From Candidatus Didemnitutus sp. (lineage in GTDB: Bacteria; Verrucomicrobiota; Verrucomicrobiia; Opitutales; Opitutaceae): a stretch of 38,396 bases of DNA. Under the pieces are notes generated by a model. That model had not been told where the DNA came from. It ran no database searches and saw only the letters and a program-made list of their open reading frames with translations. Position numbers and translations under genes: made by a program. Position 1 is the first letter of the stretch. Each line of letters begins with the position of its first letter. The stretch spans positions 1-38,396 of the forward strand of contig JAMPXH010000031.1 of the NCBI GenBank assembly GCA_023701285.1. The letters are read 5' to 3'. Shown here in pieces: positions 24,871 through 34,855 of this stretch.

Positions 24871-27084
24871 TCAGCTCCAGCGCAGATCCTGCCGGCTGAG
24901 CGGCAGCGCGCGCACGCGCTTGCCGGTGGCGGCGAAGATCGCGTTGCACACCGCCGGCGGCAGCGGGGGCAGGGCGGGTTCGCCGAGACCGGTGGGCGGG
25001 TTCTTGCTCTGGATGAAGTGGACGTCGACCTGCGGCGTCTCGGTGATGCGGAGCAGCGGGTAGGTGTCGAAGTTCGCCTGCTGCGCGCGGCCGCGTTCGA
25101 AGGTGACTTCCTGCAACCAGGCGCCGCCAAGACCGTCGACGATCGAGCCCTGGATCTGGTTCTCGGCGCCGCTGAGGTTCATGATCGGGCCGACATCGCT
25201 GACGACCGTGACGCGATGGACCTTCAACGTGCCGTCGGGCGCCACGCTGACCTCGGCGACCTCGGCGACGTAGCCGCGGTGGCTGAAGTGGAAGGCGACG
25301 CCCCGGCCGGAGCCGCGCGGGAGCGGCCGACCCCAGCCGGATTTCTCGGCGGCGAGCCGCACGCAATCCTTCATGCGCTTGGTGTCGTAGCCTGGCGCCT
25401 GCGGGTTGGCGCCGGGCACCACGCGATCCTCGCCGAGCAACGCGAGCCGGAACTCGACCGGGTCGCGGCCGGCCGCGTGCGCGAGTTCGTCGATGAAGGA
25501 TTGCATGACGAACGACAGCGCATTGCTCCCCGGTGCGCGCAACGGGCCGGTGGGGACGTTGGTGTTGATGACCGATTGCGCGACGCGGTAGTTGGCCAGC
25601 CAGCGACCGGGGAACTCCGCCGGGCTCAGGCCGGCGCTGCGGCCGGGCTCGCTGTCGGAATTGAGGCCGACCGTGACGAAGTGGTTGTGCCACGCGACGA
25701 TGTCGCCGCGGGCGTCGAGCCCGGCTTTGAAATGATGCCAGCCGGCGGGTCGGTAGTGGCCGTGCTGCGTGTCTTGCTCGCGCGTCCAGGTGAGTTTCAC
25801 GGGCACGCCGGCCTTCTGCGCGATGGCGGCCGCCTCGACGACGTAATCGTTGGCGAGGCGCCGGCCGAAGCCGCCGCCGATGCGCGTGAAGCGCACCTTG
25901 ATTTTGTCCTTGGCGAGGCCGAGCGTCTGGGCGACGAGGTCCAGCGCACTTTGCGGCGTCTGGGTGGGCGCGAGGATCTCCATGCCGCCGTCCGCGGTGG
26001 GCCACGCCATCGCGTTCATTGGCTCGAGCGTGGCGTGGTGGAGATAGGGATAAAAATAGCGGGCTTCGACGACCTTCGCGGCGGTGGCGAGCGCGGCGTC
26101 GACGTTGCCGTCGTGGCGGACGACCTTGCCGGGGCCGGCGGCGAGTTCGGCGGCGCGGGCTTCGAAGCCGACGCTGCTCTGCTCCGCGCCCGGGCCTTCG
26201 TCCCAGACGACGCGCAGCTCGCGCAGGGCCTTGAAGCTCGCCCAGGTCGAGTCGGCGAGGATGGCCACTCCGGGCATCAGGCCGTGGTAGTTGCGCGTGC
26301 CGTCGAGCACGAAGGCGTCGCGCACGCCCGGCAGGGCCTTGAGCTGGTCGAGGTTGGCGGACTTCACCCGGCCGCCGTAGACGGGGAATTTCTGGTAAAC
26401 GGCGTGGAGCATGCCGGGCACCTGCTGGTCGATGCCGAAAAGGGGCTGGCCGGTGACGATGGCGGGATTGTCGACGCCGCCGACGCGCGAGCCGAGCAGG
26501 CGGAATTCCTCCACCTCCTTCAGGCGGATCTTGCTCTCGTCGGGGATGGGCAGCGTGGCGGCCTTGGCGGCGAGTTCGCCGTAGGTGAGGCGTCGGCCGC
26601 TGGCGCGGTGCACGACGGTGCCGCGCTCGGCCTCGAGCTCGTCGGGGCTCAGGCCCCAAGTCTGCGCGGCGGCCTCGATGAGCATGGTGCGCGCGGTGGC
26701 GCCGGCCTTGCGCAGCGTGTCGTAGTTCATCGGCGTGGACAGGCTGCCGCCGGCGAATTGCGCGCCGAGCTGCGGGTCGAGCGCCGCCTGTTCGATGACG
26801 ACGCGGTCGAAATCCACCTCCAGTTCCTCGGCGAGGATCATGGGCAGGGAGGTCTTCACGCCCTGGCCGACCTCGGGGTTCTTGGCGACAAGCGTGACCG
26901 TGCCATCGGGCGAGATGCGGATGAAGGGGCTCGGCGTGAACTGGCGTGCGGTGTCATCGAGCGCGCCGGCGGGCTGGGCGAACGCCGCGGGCGCGGCCGC
27001 GAGGCCGAGCGCAAAACCGCCGCCGGCGAGGGCAGTGACGCGGAGGAATTCGCGGCGGGAGAGGCCGGGGTCGGTCGGGTTCAT
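24871..27084 (-). CDS. Molybdenum hydroxylase large subunit, isoquinoline 1-oxidoreductase beta (IorB) type
   Basis: This 737-residue catalytic subunit binds molybdenum cofactor and oxidises an aldehyde or N-heterocycle. The start at 27084 gives a twin-arginine leader ([18 protein letters not shown] at 10-11), so the folded complex is exported to the periplasm. Cofactor and active-site motifs include GGGFGRR (about residues 395-401), [11 protein letters not shown], and [18 protein letters not shown] near the C-terminus with the catalytic-type Glu702. Tat-exported single-chain large subunits with a separate small 2Fe-2S subunit are the IorAB pattern. Its ATG overlaps the stop of the small-subunit gene (ATGA). 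No cytochrome c electron acceptor and no XdhC/MocA maturation gene are adjacent. The substrate is not predictable from sequence. Confidence 0.9.
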   Translation of the reverse strand: MNPTDPGLSRREFLRVTALAGGGFALGLAAAPAAFAQPAGALDDTARQFTPSPFIRISPDGTVTLVAKNPEVGQGVKTSLPMILAEELEVDFDRVVIEQAALDPQLGAQFAGGSLSTPMNYDTLRKAGATARTMLIEAAAQTWGLSPDELEAERGTVVHRASGRRLTYGELAAKAATLPIPDESKIRLKEVEEFRLLGSRVGGVDNPAIVTGQPLFGIDQQVPGMLHAVYQKFPVYGGRVKSANLDQLKALPGVRDAFVLDGTRNYHGLMPGVAILADSTWASFKALRELRVVWDEGPGAEQSSVGFEARAAELAAGPGKVVRHDGNVDAALATAAKVVEARYFYPYLHHATLEPMNAMAWPTADGGMEILAPTQTPQSALDLVAQTLGLAKDKIKVRFTRIGGGFGRRLANDYVVEAAAIAQKAGVPVKLTWTREQDTQHGHYRPAGWHHFKAGLDARGDIVAWHNHFVTVGLNSDSEPGRSAGLSPAEFPGRWLANYRVAQSVINTNVPTGPLRAPGSNALSFVMQSFIDELAHAAGRDPVEFRLALLGEDRVVPGANPQAPGYDTKRMKDCVRLAAEKSGWGRPLPRGSGRGVAFHFSHRGYVAEVAEVSVAPDGTLKVHRVTVVSDVGPIMNLSGAENQIQGSIVDGLGGAWLQEVTFERGRAQQANFDTYPLLRITETPQVDVHFIQSKNPPTGLGEPALPPLPPAVCNAIFAATGKRVRALPLSRQDLRWS

Positions 27085-27560
27085 TGCGCACCTCCCGGGG
27101 TCGCCATCGCCTGCGCGGCATCCTGGATCGCAGCGCGGATGCGCAGGTAGGTGCCGCAACGGCAGAGGTTGCCCGCCATCGCGCCATCGATCTCCTCCGC
27201 GGTCGGGCGCGGGTTGGACTTGAGCAGGGCGGCGGCGGTCATGATCTGGCCGGCCTGGCAGTAGCCGCATTGCGGCACGTCGTGTTCGATCCAGGCTTTT
27301 TGCAAGGGGTGCGAGGCGTCGGCGGAGAGGCCCTCGATGGTGGTGATCGCCATCGCGGCGACCGTGGACACGGCGAACTGGCAGGAGCGCAGCGGCACGC
27401 CGTTGAGGTGCACGGTGCAGGCGCCGCAGAGGCCGGCGCCACAGCCGTATTTGGTGCCGAGCAGGCCGAGATGGTCGCGCAGGACCCACAGGAGGGGCGT
27501 GTCCGCGGGCACGTCCACGGTGCGGACCTGCCCATTCACGTTCAGGGTATAACGGGGCAT
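27081..27560 (-). CDS. 2Fe-2S small subunit of the molybdenum hydroxylase, IorA type
   Basis: This 159-residue protein passes electrons from the molybdenum site to an acceptor. The plant-type ferredoxin cluster is bound by Cys40, Cys45, Cys48 and Cys60 ([16 protein letters not shown]). The second 2Fe-2S cluster is bound by Cys98, Cys101, Cys133 and Cys135 (QCGYCQAGQ and NLCRCGTY). All eight cysteines are present. It has no signal peptide and is expected to travel with the Tat-signalled large subunit. It is first in the two-gene operon, with a four-base overlap to the large subunit, and divergent from the hybrid kinase gene. Confidence 0.94.
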   Translation of the reverse strand: MPRYTLNVNGQVRTVDVPADTPLLWVLRDHLGLLGTKYGCGAGLCGACTVHLNGVPLRSCQFAVSTVAAMAITTIEGLSADASHPLQKAWIEHDVPQCGYCQAGQIMTAAALLKSNPRPTAEEIDGAMAGNLCRCGTYLRIRAAIQDAAQAMATPGGAQ

Positions 27561-27760
27561 GAGAGGAGGGTGGGCTCAACCTGTGCGGCCCGTGCGCGAC
27601 GTCAAGGCGGCGAGCCCGGAAACGCCGGCGCAGGCGCGGCGGGCCGGATCGGGTGGAGGCGCGCGGCGCGGTGGTTCAGGGCGATTGAGAGCTGGACGCG
27701 ATGGCCGGACTCGGGACACTGGCCGGCAGCAAACCGGCCTCCCGACCTTTCCTTGGACGG

Positions 27761-30700
27761 ATGTTAAAGAGTCTACGCACGACGTTCCTCCTGCTCTGCC
27801 TTGGCGGCGGTGCCGTGCTGGCTCACGCTCTGCACCATGTCCAGCCGGTGACGTTGGATTATCAGCTGCGGGTCTGGACGATCGAGAGCGGCTTCCCGCA
27901 TGTGGCGCCCACGTGTTTTGCCGAGACGCGCGACGGCTACCTGTGGATCGGCACGTTCTCCAGCCTGATGCGATTCGACGGCGTGCGCTTCGAGGTCATC
28001 ACCGCGCCCGAGGCACCGGCGCTGGCGAACTGCATGGTGCTCTACCTGCACGTGGCGCGCGATGGCGCACTCTGGGCCGCGACCAGCCGCGGAGTTGGTC
28101 GCTGGGAGGACGGAAAATGGCAATGGTGGTCCGAGGCGGAGGGTGTGCCGCTGGACATCCCCCAGTCGCTCGGCGAGTGGGAGGGCCAGATCTTCGTCAG
28201 CTACGGATCGCGGGCCTTCATCTGCCGCGACGGACGGACGTTCGCGCCGCTGGAAGCGCCGCCGGTGCCGACGGAGCGCGACGTGGGGCTGCGCCTGCAC
28301 ACCGACTACGCGGGCGGGTTGTGGGCGGTGACTTCGCAGCACCTGCATCGCTGGCGCGACGGCCGGTGGCAGGAAATCTATGCGGCCGCCGATCCGCATG
28401 AACGGCTGGGCAGCGCCACCGCGGCGTTGAGCGGAGGACTGTGGGTGTCCGGGGCCGGCCGCGTGATGCGCTGGGAAGGCACGCAGCTCGTCGAGGAACT
28501 GCCGCGACCGGCGGAATTTCTCAGCGACTACATCACCCTGCGCGAGGATGCGGCCGGCAATCTCTGGATGGGGAGCTACACGCGCGGTGCGATCCGCCAC
28601 ACGCCCAACGGCGAGATGTTGCGCGTGACGATGGAGGAAGGGCTGGAAAATCAGGCGATCCTGAACGTGTTCGACGATTCCCAAGGCAACGTCTGGCTCG
28701 CGACGAACGGCGGCGGCCTCGCACGGTTGCGGCCGAAGCGCGTGCAGTCGTTCGATCGGGCGGCCGGGCTGACGCAGCCGGCGGTCAACGCCGTGTTGGA
28801 GGATGCGCCGGGCAATTACCTCGTGGCGACGCACGGCGGCGGTTTGCTGCGGTTCCGGGGCGGGCGCTTCACGCCGCTCGAGGGGAATGATGCCGACTTG
28901 CTCCTGCCGGCCGGGTCCTGGCCGCTGGCGCTGGAACGGAGCGCCGACGGCGCGTTGTGGATTGGCACCTTCAGCTTCGGCGCCGTGCGCGTGAAGGATG
29001 GGACCGTGCGCGCCTTCACGCTGGCCGAGCTCGGCGACGATGTCGTCTACGCGGTGCATCCGGCGAAGGATGGGCGCACGTGGGTGGGCACGCGCAGCGG
29101 CCTGGCGGTGGTGACGGGCGAATCCGTCCGCCGCTTCGACCTCAAGGACGGCGTGCCGTTGGAGCGCTTTCATGCTTTCTGCGAACAGCCGGATGGCACG
29201 GTGTGGGCGGGCGGGCGCGAGGGCGGGCTCTGGTCCTTCCGCGGCGACACGGTGCGCGAGGAGCGCTTCGACGGCGTGCGGCGCCGGATCGAGGCGCTGC
29301 ATTGCGACCCGGCGGGGCGCGTGTGGGTGGCCTTCTCGGAAGGCGGGCTCGCCGTGCTCCAGGACGCGGAGTGGAAGGAGGTCGACAGCCCGTCGCGACT
29401 GCCGGCGCTGGAAGTGTTGTCCTTGCAATCGGATCGCGCAGGCAATCTCTGGCTCGGCACCAACCGGGGCTTGGTGCGCGTCGCGGCAGAATCGGTGGAG
29501 AACTGGCTGGAAGGCGGGCCGGACCCGTGGGATTTCGTGCTGCTCGACAGCTCGGACGGGCTGCCGTTCGCGCTGCGCGACGGCATGGACCAGTTGCTGC
29601 GGCTGACCAGTGACGGCCAGCTCGCGATCGCGACGATGCGCGGCCTGGCATTCGTGGACCCGGCGCAGGAACTGCGCGCGAAACTGCCGCCGCGCACGCG
29701 TCTGCTGTCCGCCACGCTGGATGACCGTGAACTGCGCTGGCAGGAGGGTCAGCCGCTGCGGGTGCCGGCCGGCGTGCGCCGCTTCGGTTTTAATTTCACC
29801 GCCATCGATGTGGGCACGGGCGAGACGCTGCGTTTCGAGTATCGCCTGCAGGGGCGCGACGAGAAGTGGATGCTCGTGGAAGGCGAGCGGCGCGTGGAGT
29901 TCTTCGACGTGGCCCCGGGCTCCTACAGTCTGACAGTGCGGGCGATCGGCCGCGACGGACGGCGGGGGGCGGCCGCGGAAGTGAGCGCGCTGATCGTCGA
30001 ACCGTATTTCTGGCAGACGGCGTGGTTCCGCTACGGCGGCATCGCGCTCCTCGTCACCCTGGTGGGCGGCGGCGTCTGGCTGGCGCAGTCCGCGCGCCTG
30101 CGACGCGAGCGGGAGCGGCTGGAGAACGAGCGGCGGTTCGCCGAGGCGCAGGCCCGCGAGGAGCTGGCCCGGCGCGAGCAGCAGGCCGCGGCGGCGGCGA
30201 GCAAGGCGAAGAGCGATTTCCTCGCGACCATCAGCCACGAGATCCGCACGCCCCTCAACGGCGTCATCGGCTCCGCCGACCTGCTGATGGACACGCCGCT
30301 CGACGCGACGCAGCGCGAGTTTCTCGACAACCTGCGCACGAGCGCCGACGGCTTGATGGGACTGTTGAACGAGGTGCTCGATTTCTCGAAGATCGAGGCC
30401 GGGCATGTCGTGTTGGAACAGGCGCCGTTCGAATTGCGGCAGCCGATGATCGAGGCCATGGAGATCGTGCAGCCGAAGGCGCGGGAGAAGGAGCTGGAGC
30501 TGGTCCTGCTCTTGCCGCCGGATCTGCCCGTCATGGTGGTCGGCGATGCGCCGCGCCTCCGCCAGATCCTGCTCAACCTGCTGGCGAATGCCGTCAAGTT
30601 CACCGACCGCGGCCACGTGGCGATGCGCGTCGACCACACGCCCGCGGAGGACTCCGGCCGGACGCGCCTGCGGGTCGCGGTGAGCGACACCGGAATCGGC

Positions 30701-31708
30701 ATCGCCGCGGAGGCCCGGAACAAATTGTTCGAGAAATTCAGCCAGGAGGACTCTTCCACGACGCGCCGCTACGGCGGCACGGGTCTGGGACTCGCAATCT
30801 GCAAGCGCCTCGTGACGATGATGGGCGGGACGATCACCGTGGAGAGCACGCAGGGACGCGGCTCGACCTTCGTGGTCGAACTCCCGGGGCAGATCGAATT
30901 GCCCTGCATCGTCAGCCCGCAGCGCGAGTGGCGGCTGCTGGCGATCGACGATCTGCCGGAAGCGGCGGAGGCGGTGCGTTGGATCGGTGCGCGCGCCGGC
31001 ATCGAGGTCCATGGCGTGGGGACGGTCGCGCAAGCATTGCCGCTGCTGCGCGCGGGTGGTTTTCACGCGTTGCTGGTGGACGCCTCGGTCGCGATCTTGG
31101 AATGCAGCGCACTCCAAGCGCTGCTGTCGGAACTGGCGGAACGCCCGCCGGTGCTGCTGGCGACCACCTGGAGTTTCGCGCCCGAAGATGTCGCCGAGCT
31201 CCAGCCGGTCGGCGTCGTGCACAAGCCGCTGCTGCATCCCGAGCACCTGCTGGAGGCCTTGACGCGCCTGCGCGCCCCCGGACGCCGCGACGCGGCGCCG
31301 GGCGACGCGTCGGAGGAACCGCTGCTCGTCGGCCCGCATCGCGTGCTGCTGGTGGAGGACGATCCGGTCAACCAGATGATCGCCGACCGCCTGCTGAAGT
31401 CGCTCGGGTGCGAGGTCGAGACGGCGCAACATGGCGACGAGGCGATCGCCAAGACCGCGGCGACGCGCTACGACCTGATCTTCATGGATTGCCGCATGCC
31501 GGTGCGCGACGGCTACGAGGCGACGACCTTGATCCGGCGGCGGGATGGGGCACGCACGCCGCCGATCGTGGCACTGACGGCGAACGCCACGCTCGAGGAC
31601 CGCAGTCGGTGTCTCGCGATCGGCATGGCCGCCTTCCTCACGAAACCCGTGCGCAAGAAGGATCTCGCGAACGCCATCGAAAAATTCTCCCGCCGCGCGC
31701 GGGACTGA
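27761..31708 (+). CDS. Two-component-propeller hybrid sensor histidine kinase with two receiver domains
   Basis: This 1315-residue inner-membrane sensor starts at the ATG at 27761, which gives a signal peptide or anchor (MLKSLRTTFLLLCLGGGAVL). The periplasmic part is a series of propeller repeats (about 30-640, with blocks such as DGYLWIGT and GNLWLGTNRGLVR), then a Y_Y_Y-type domain (about 650-745) and one transmembrane helix (about 757-778). After a coiled coil come HisKA with phospho-acceptor His826 (SHEIRTPLNG), an ATPase domain (LLANAVKFTDRG, DTGIGI, YGGTGLGL), a divergent receiver with Asp1107, and a standard receiver with Asp1243 (FMDCRMP). There is no C-terminal HTH, so output needs a separate phosphotransfer or regulator protein. 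Such sensors often follow glycan availability. It is divergent from the molybdenum hydroxylase operon, a plausible but unproven target. Confidence 0.93.
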   Translation: MLKSLRTTFLLLCLGGGAVLAHALHHVQPVTLDYQLRVWTIESGFPHVAPTCFAETRDGYLWIGTFSSLMRFDGVRFEVITAPEAPALANCMVLYLHVARDGALWAATSRGVGRWEDGKWQWWSEAEGVPLDIPQSLGEWEGQIFVSYGSRAFICRDGRTFAPLEAPPVPTERDVGLRLHTDYAGGLWAVTSQHLHRWRDGRWQEIYAAADPHERLGSATAALSGGLWVSGAGRVMRWEGTQLVEELPRPAEFLSDYITLREDAAGNLWMGSYTRGAIRHTPNGEMLRVTMEEGLENQAILNVFDDSQGNVWLATNGGGLARLRPKRVQSFDRAAGLTQPAVNAVLEDAPGNYLVATHGGGLLRFRGGRFTPLEGNDADLLLPAGSWPLALERSADGALWIGTFSFGAVRVKDGTVRAFTLAELGDDVVYAVHPAKDGRTWVGTRSGLAVVTGESVRRFDLKDGVPLERFHAFCEQPDGTVWAGGREGGLWSFRGDTVREERFDGVRRRIEALHCDPAGRVWVAFSEGGLAVLQDAEWKEVDSPSRLPALEVLSLQSDRAGNLWLGTNRGLVRVAAESVENWLEGGPDPWDFVLLDSSDGLPFALRDGMDQLLRLTSDGQLAIATMRGLAFVDPAQELRAKLPPRTRLLSATLDDRELRWQEGQPLRVPAGVRRFGFNFTAIDVGTGETLRFEYRLQGRDEKWMLVEGERRVEFFDVAPGSYSLTVRAIGRDGRRGAAAEVSALIVEPYFWQTAWFRYGGIALLVTLVGGGVWLAQSARLRRERERLENERRFAEAQAREELARREQQAAAAASKAKSDFLATISHEIRTPLNGVIGSADLLMDTPLDATQREFLDNLRTSADGLMGLLNEVLDFSKIEAGHVVLEQAPFELRQPMIEAMEIVQPKAREKELELVLLLPPDLPVMVVGDAPRLRQILLNLLANAVKFTDRGHVAMRVDHTPAEDSGRTRLRVAVSDTGIGIAAEARNKLFEKFSQEDSSTTRRYGGTGLGLAICKRLVTMMGGTITVESTQGRGSTFVVELPGQIELPCIVSPQREWRLLAIDDLPEAAEAVRWIGARAGIEVHGVGTVAQALPLLRAGGFHALLVDASVAILECSALQALLSELAERPPVLLATTWSFAPEDVAELQPVGVVHKPLLHPEHLLEALTRLRAPGRRDAAPGDASEEPLLVGPHRVLLVEDDPVNQMIADRLLKSLGCEVETAQHGDEAIAKTAATRYDLIFMDCRMPVRDGYEATTLIRRRDGARTPPIVALTANATLEDRSRCLAIGMAAFLTKPVRKKDLANAIEKFSRRARD

Positions 31709-31853
31709 CCGAGGCGGGAATCGGGTCGCCGGTGCGATTCCGCCCGCGGATTGGCGGCGCGGCCGGACTGAATGGATGCCGCGCCGGCGTGGCGGGCCGC
31801 ACGCTCAGCCGGGATCATGCAGGAGGTGGGCGTCGGTGTCCCCACTGACGCCT

Positions 31854-31876
31854 GTCGCCGCTGGGACAGCGGCGAC
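31854..31876. terminator. Strong hairpin between convergent genes
   Basis: A perfect ten-base inverted repeat, GTCGCCGCTG and CAGCGGCGAC, with a GGA loop lies in the 225-base gap between the kinase gene (ends 31708) and the 84-residue protein gene (ends 31934, opposite strand). It could terminate or stabilise both transcripts. No T tract follows on either strand, so it is not a standard intrinsic terminator. Nothing else was recognised in the gap. Confidence 0.45.
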
Positions 31877-31933
31877 CACCCCATGGTCAGGAACTCATCA
31901 GTCGGGAATCGCGTCCAACTGCATGAGTCCGGC

Positions 31934-32188
31934 TCAGTCTTCCTCGGCGTTGCTGAAATCGCCGGCGTCTTCGCCTTCGCCGCCGGCTTCCGCTTCGAAG
32001 AAGCCCTCGCTCTCGAGGATGCGCATCGTCTCGTCGATCACGGCCTTCTTGTCGGCGGCGGCGAGCGAGCGATGGTGCAGGGTGAGGTATTCCGCGATGC
32101 CGGCCTTGGCTTCCTCGCGTCGGGTCACGCCGCCGAGGAAGTCATCGGCCTGATCGCAGATCTGGTTGGCGATGACCTTCGCATTCAT
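31934..32188 (-). CDS. Small acidic protein of unknown function
   Basis: This 84-residue protein starts at the ATG at 32188 (MNAKVIANQICDQADDF); a start at 32221 would add an unlikely basic leader. Residues 1-65 look alpha-helical with one Cys and a TLHHRSL segment. The last 20 residues are strongly acidic (EAEAGGEGEDAGDFSNAEED) and probably disordered. There is no signal peptide. I do not recognise the family. The charge pattern and absence of stops support it as real, but it has no operon partner; it is divergent from the ADOP-like permease. Confidence 0.55.
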   Translation of the reverse strand: MNAKVIANQICDQADDFLGGVTRREEAKAGIAEYLTLHHRSLAAADKKAVIDETMRILESEGFFEAEAGGEGEDAGDFSNAEED

Positions 32189-32318
32189 GCGCTCAGGATA
32201 GCGATTCGGCGCCCGTTGCAAAGGCTCGGGGAGCCGCCGCGCGATTTTTGGTTGCGGGAAGGGTAAATCGGACCTGCCGCCCCGTCCGGGCGAAGGGGAC
32301 GAAAACGGGCAAATTTTC

Positions 32319-32347
32319 TGTAACTTCGCGTCTGCCCCGCGGGTTAG
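32319..32347 (+). promoter_or_regulatory. Candidate ECF-type promoter of the ADOP permease
   Basis: TGTAAC at 32319-32324, inside an AT-rich patch, and GGTTAG at 32342-32347 are placed like the -35 and -10 elements of extracytoplasmic-function sigma factors. Transcription would start within a few bases of the ATG at 32356, giving a nearly leaderless message. This is pattern matching only. Confidence 0.3.
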
Positions 32348-32355
32348 TAGCGGGC

Positions 32356-34848
32356 ATGCCTCAACTTCCCGCTTCTGCCCCGCGGTCCGCCGGGCTCTTC
32401 ACCGGCGTGGCCGGTGACCTTCGTCATGCCTGTCGGCTGCTGTGGAAGAGCCGCGGCATCACCGCCACCACGCTGCTCACGCTGACGTTCTGCATCGGCG
32501 CGACCACGGCCATCTTCTCGATGGTATATTCGCTGATGCTGAAGCCGCTGCCGTTCCCGGAGCCCGAGCGGGTCGTGGAACTCTTCAGCTCGGCGAAGAA
32601 AGCCGGCCTCGACCACATGCCGGCCAACGTGCCGATGTATCTCGATTACTCGAAGAATGCCACGTCCTACGAGACGGTCGCGCTCTGGACACTCTATCAC
32701 GGCATGATCGGCGACGAGGGCGCCGCCGAGCGCCTGAGCGGCGCGCGGGCGACGGGCGAGATCTTCGGCTTGCTGCGCGTGCAGCCGGTGATCGGCAGCT
32801 TTTTCACGACGGAGCAGAACAAACAGGGCGCGGACAAAGTGGTCGTCCTCACGGAATCCTTCTGGCGCAGCCGCTACGGCGAACGCCCTGAGGCGGTCGG
32901 CCAGACGCTGCGCATCGACGGCGAAAATTACCAGATCGTCGGCGTGGCCCCGCGGGTGCTGGAGGCGGTGGATGCGCGGGCGAGGTTCATTGTTCCGCTC
33001 TCCTGGCCGGAGGCCGCGGCGGACCCGCAGCGGCGCTACGGCGTCGGGATTCAGATGTATGGCCGGCTCAAGCCGGGCGTCACCGCCGGGCAGGCGGATG
33101 CCGAGGCCAAGCTGATCGAAAAACGCTACGTCGACGCCTCGCCCCCGGGCGTGCAGCAGTTCGTCGAGCGCTCGGGCATGACGATGAACGTCGGCGGCCT
33201 CCAGGCCCAACGCGTCGAGCCGGTGCGTCCGACCATGTTGCTGCTGCAGGGCGGCGTGGCCTTCGTGCTGCTGATCGGCTGCGTGAACGTGGCCAACCTG
33301 CTCCTCGTCCGCTCCAACGCGCGGCAGGCGGAGCTGGCGATCCGCTCGGCGCTCGGCGCCGGCCGCGGCACCATCGCGCGGCAGTTGCTGCTGGAAAGCC
33401 TGCTGCTCACGGGACTCGGCGCCGTGCTCGGACTCGGTCTGGCGTGGGGCGCGTTGCGGACGATCAATTTCTACACGGCCAAGATGCTGCCGCAGGCGTT
33501 GCCGGCCACGCTCGATTGGCGCGTGCTCGGCTTCGCCATCGCGCTGACGGCGGTCGTGGGCGTGCTCATCGGCCTCGTGCCGGTCTTCCACACGCTGCGC
33601 ACGAACCTCGCCGAGGTGATCCAACGCGGCTCGCGCGGCGCCTCGTCGGGGCGCGGCGTGCGCACGCTGAGCAGCGTGCTCGTCGTGGCGCAGGTGGCCG
33701 TGGCGCTGGTGCTGCTGACCGGCGCGGGGCTGCTCATCCATAGTTTTTCCAAGGCGCTGGACGTCGATCCGGGCCTGGACCCGCGCGGCGTCGTGACCGG
33801 ACGCATCGCGCTGCCGCAGGCGCATCGCGCGAGCGAGGAGGCGGCGAAGAACCTGCAGGAACGCCTGCTGCAATCGCTGCGCGAGATTCCCGGAGTGAGC
33901 TCCGTGGCGCTGTCGTTCGCCACGCCGTTCCAAGGCGGGCTGCCGATCAACGCGTTCACGCTCGAACAGGACACGCTGCCGCCGGGCTCGCCGCAGCCCG
34001 GGGCGTTCCGCGTGCTCGTGACGCCCGGCTACCTCGAGACGATGAAGCTGCGCCTGATCGAGGGACGCTTCTACGAGGAGGCCGACCGCGCGCCCGGGCG
34101 CGAGCACTTCGTCGTGGACGAGAGCTTTGCGCGGAAATTCTTCCCCGGCCGCTCGGCCATCGGCGGACGCTTCGACTTCGGCGGACCGCCGGAGAAGCCG
34201 GAGGACTGGCCGACGATCATCGGCGTCGTGCAGGATGTGCCGCACAATGGCGTGGAGGAGAAGAGCGGCAATCCGTTCATCTACCAACTCATGTCCGGTG
34301 GCCGGCCGGGCGGGCTGACGCTGTTCCTGCGCACCGACCGCAGCGAGTCCGACACCATCGCCGCCGTGCGCGCGAAGCTGCGCGCCATCGATCCGGCCAT
34401 CCCGCTCTTCGATACCGGCACGCTGGAGAAGGCGATCGGCGGCTCCTACGACAGCCGTCGCGCCGTGATGCTGTTGCTGGCGGCGTTCGCCGGCCTGGCG
34501 CTGTTTCTCTCCGCGCTCGGCATCTACGGCGTGCTGGCCTACGACGTCTCGCAACGCACGCGCGAGATCGGCGTGCGCGGAGCCATCGGGGCCTCGCAAG
34601 GGCAGATCGTGACGATGATCCTGCGGCAGGGCCTGTGGAAAACGGGCCTCGGGCTCGCGATCGGCCTCGTCGGCGCGGTGCTGCTCAGCCGTTCGATGAC
34701 GACGCTGCTCTTCGGTGTGAAGCCGACCGATCCCGGCGTGTATGCAGCGGTGTCGGTCGTGCTGATCGGCGTGGCGTTGCTGGCGAGTTACCTGCCGGCG
34801 CGGCGCGCGGCGAAGATCGATCCGTTGGTGGCGCTGCGCGACGAGTGA
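32356..34848 (+). CDS. ADOP/MacB-type ABC transporter permease (double FtsX)
   Basis: This 830-residue permease has the duplicated layout of the ADOP family: helix, MacB periplasmic core domain, three FtsX helices, and the same set again. The first half has TLLTLTFCIGATTAIFSMV then FVLLIGCVNVANLLLVRS with the ELAIRSALGAGRG coupling helix. The second half has LVVAQVAVALVLLTGAGLL, then AFAGLALFLSALGIYGVLAYDVSQRTREIGVRGAIGA and YLPARRAAKIDPLVALRDE. The ATG at 32356 is used because the homologous N-terminus (ACRLLWKSRGITA) follows closely. No MacB ATPase or MacA adaptor is adjacent, as is usual for orphan ADOP genes. Members act in mechanotransmission or export of peptides and lipoproteins; the cargo here is unknown. 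Confidence 0.9.
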   Translation: MPQLPASAPRSAGLFTGVAGDLRHACRLLWKSRGITATTLLTLTFCIGATTAIFSMVYSLMLKPLPFPEPERVVELFSSAKKAGLDHMPANVPMYLDYSKNATSYETVALWTLYHGMIGDEGAAERLSGARATGEIFGLLRVQPVIGSFFTTEQNKQGADKVVVLTESFWRSRYGERPEAVGQTLRIDGENYQIVGVAPRVLEAVDARARFIVPLSWPEAAADPQRRYGVGIQMYGRLKPGVTAGQADAEAKLIEKRYVDASPPGVQQFVERSGMTMNVGGLQAQRVEPVRPTMLLLQGGVAFVLLIGCVNVANLLLVRSNARQAELAIRSALGAGRGTIARQLLLESLLLTGLGAVLGLGLAWGALRTINFYTAKMLPQALPATLDWRVLGFAIALTAVVGVLIGLVPVFHTLRTNLAEVIQRGSRGASSGRGVRTLSSVLVVAQVAVALVLLTGAGLLIHSFSKALDVDPGLDPRGVVTGRIALPQAHRASEEAAKNLQERLLQSLREIPGVSSVALSFATPFQGGLPINAFTLEQDTLPPGSPQPGAFRVLVTPGYLETMKLRLIEGRFYEEADRAPGREHFVVDESFARKFFPGRSAIGGRFDFGGPPEKPEDWPTIIGVVQDVPHNGVEEKSGNPFIYQLMSGGRPGGLTLFLRTDRSESDTIAAVRAKLRAIDPAIPLFDTGTLEKAIGGSYDSRRAVMLLLAAFAGLALFLSALGIYGVLAYDVSQRTREIGVRGAIGASQGQIVTMILRQGLWKTGLGLAIGLVGAVLLSRSMTTLLFGVKPTDPGVYAAVSVVLIGVALLASYLPARRAAKIDPLVALRDE

Positions 34849-34855
34849 GTCTGCG

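Noticed and set aside
27773-31432. A 1219-residue open frame antisense to the hybrid kinase
   Set aside because: Low-complexity Arg/Ala/Gln-rich translation with no motif; the kinase on the other strand is fully supported.
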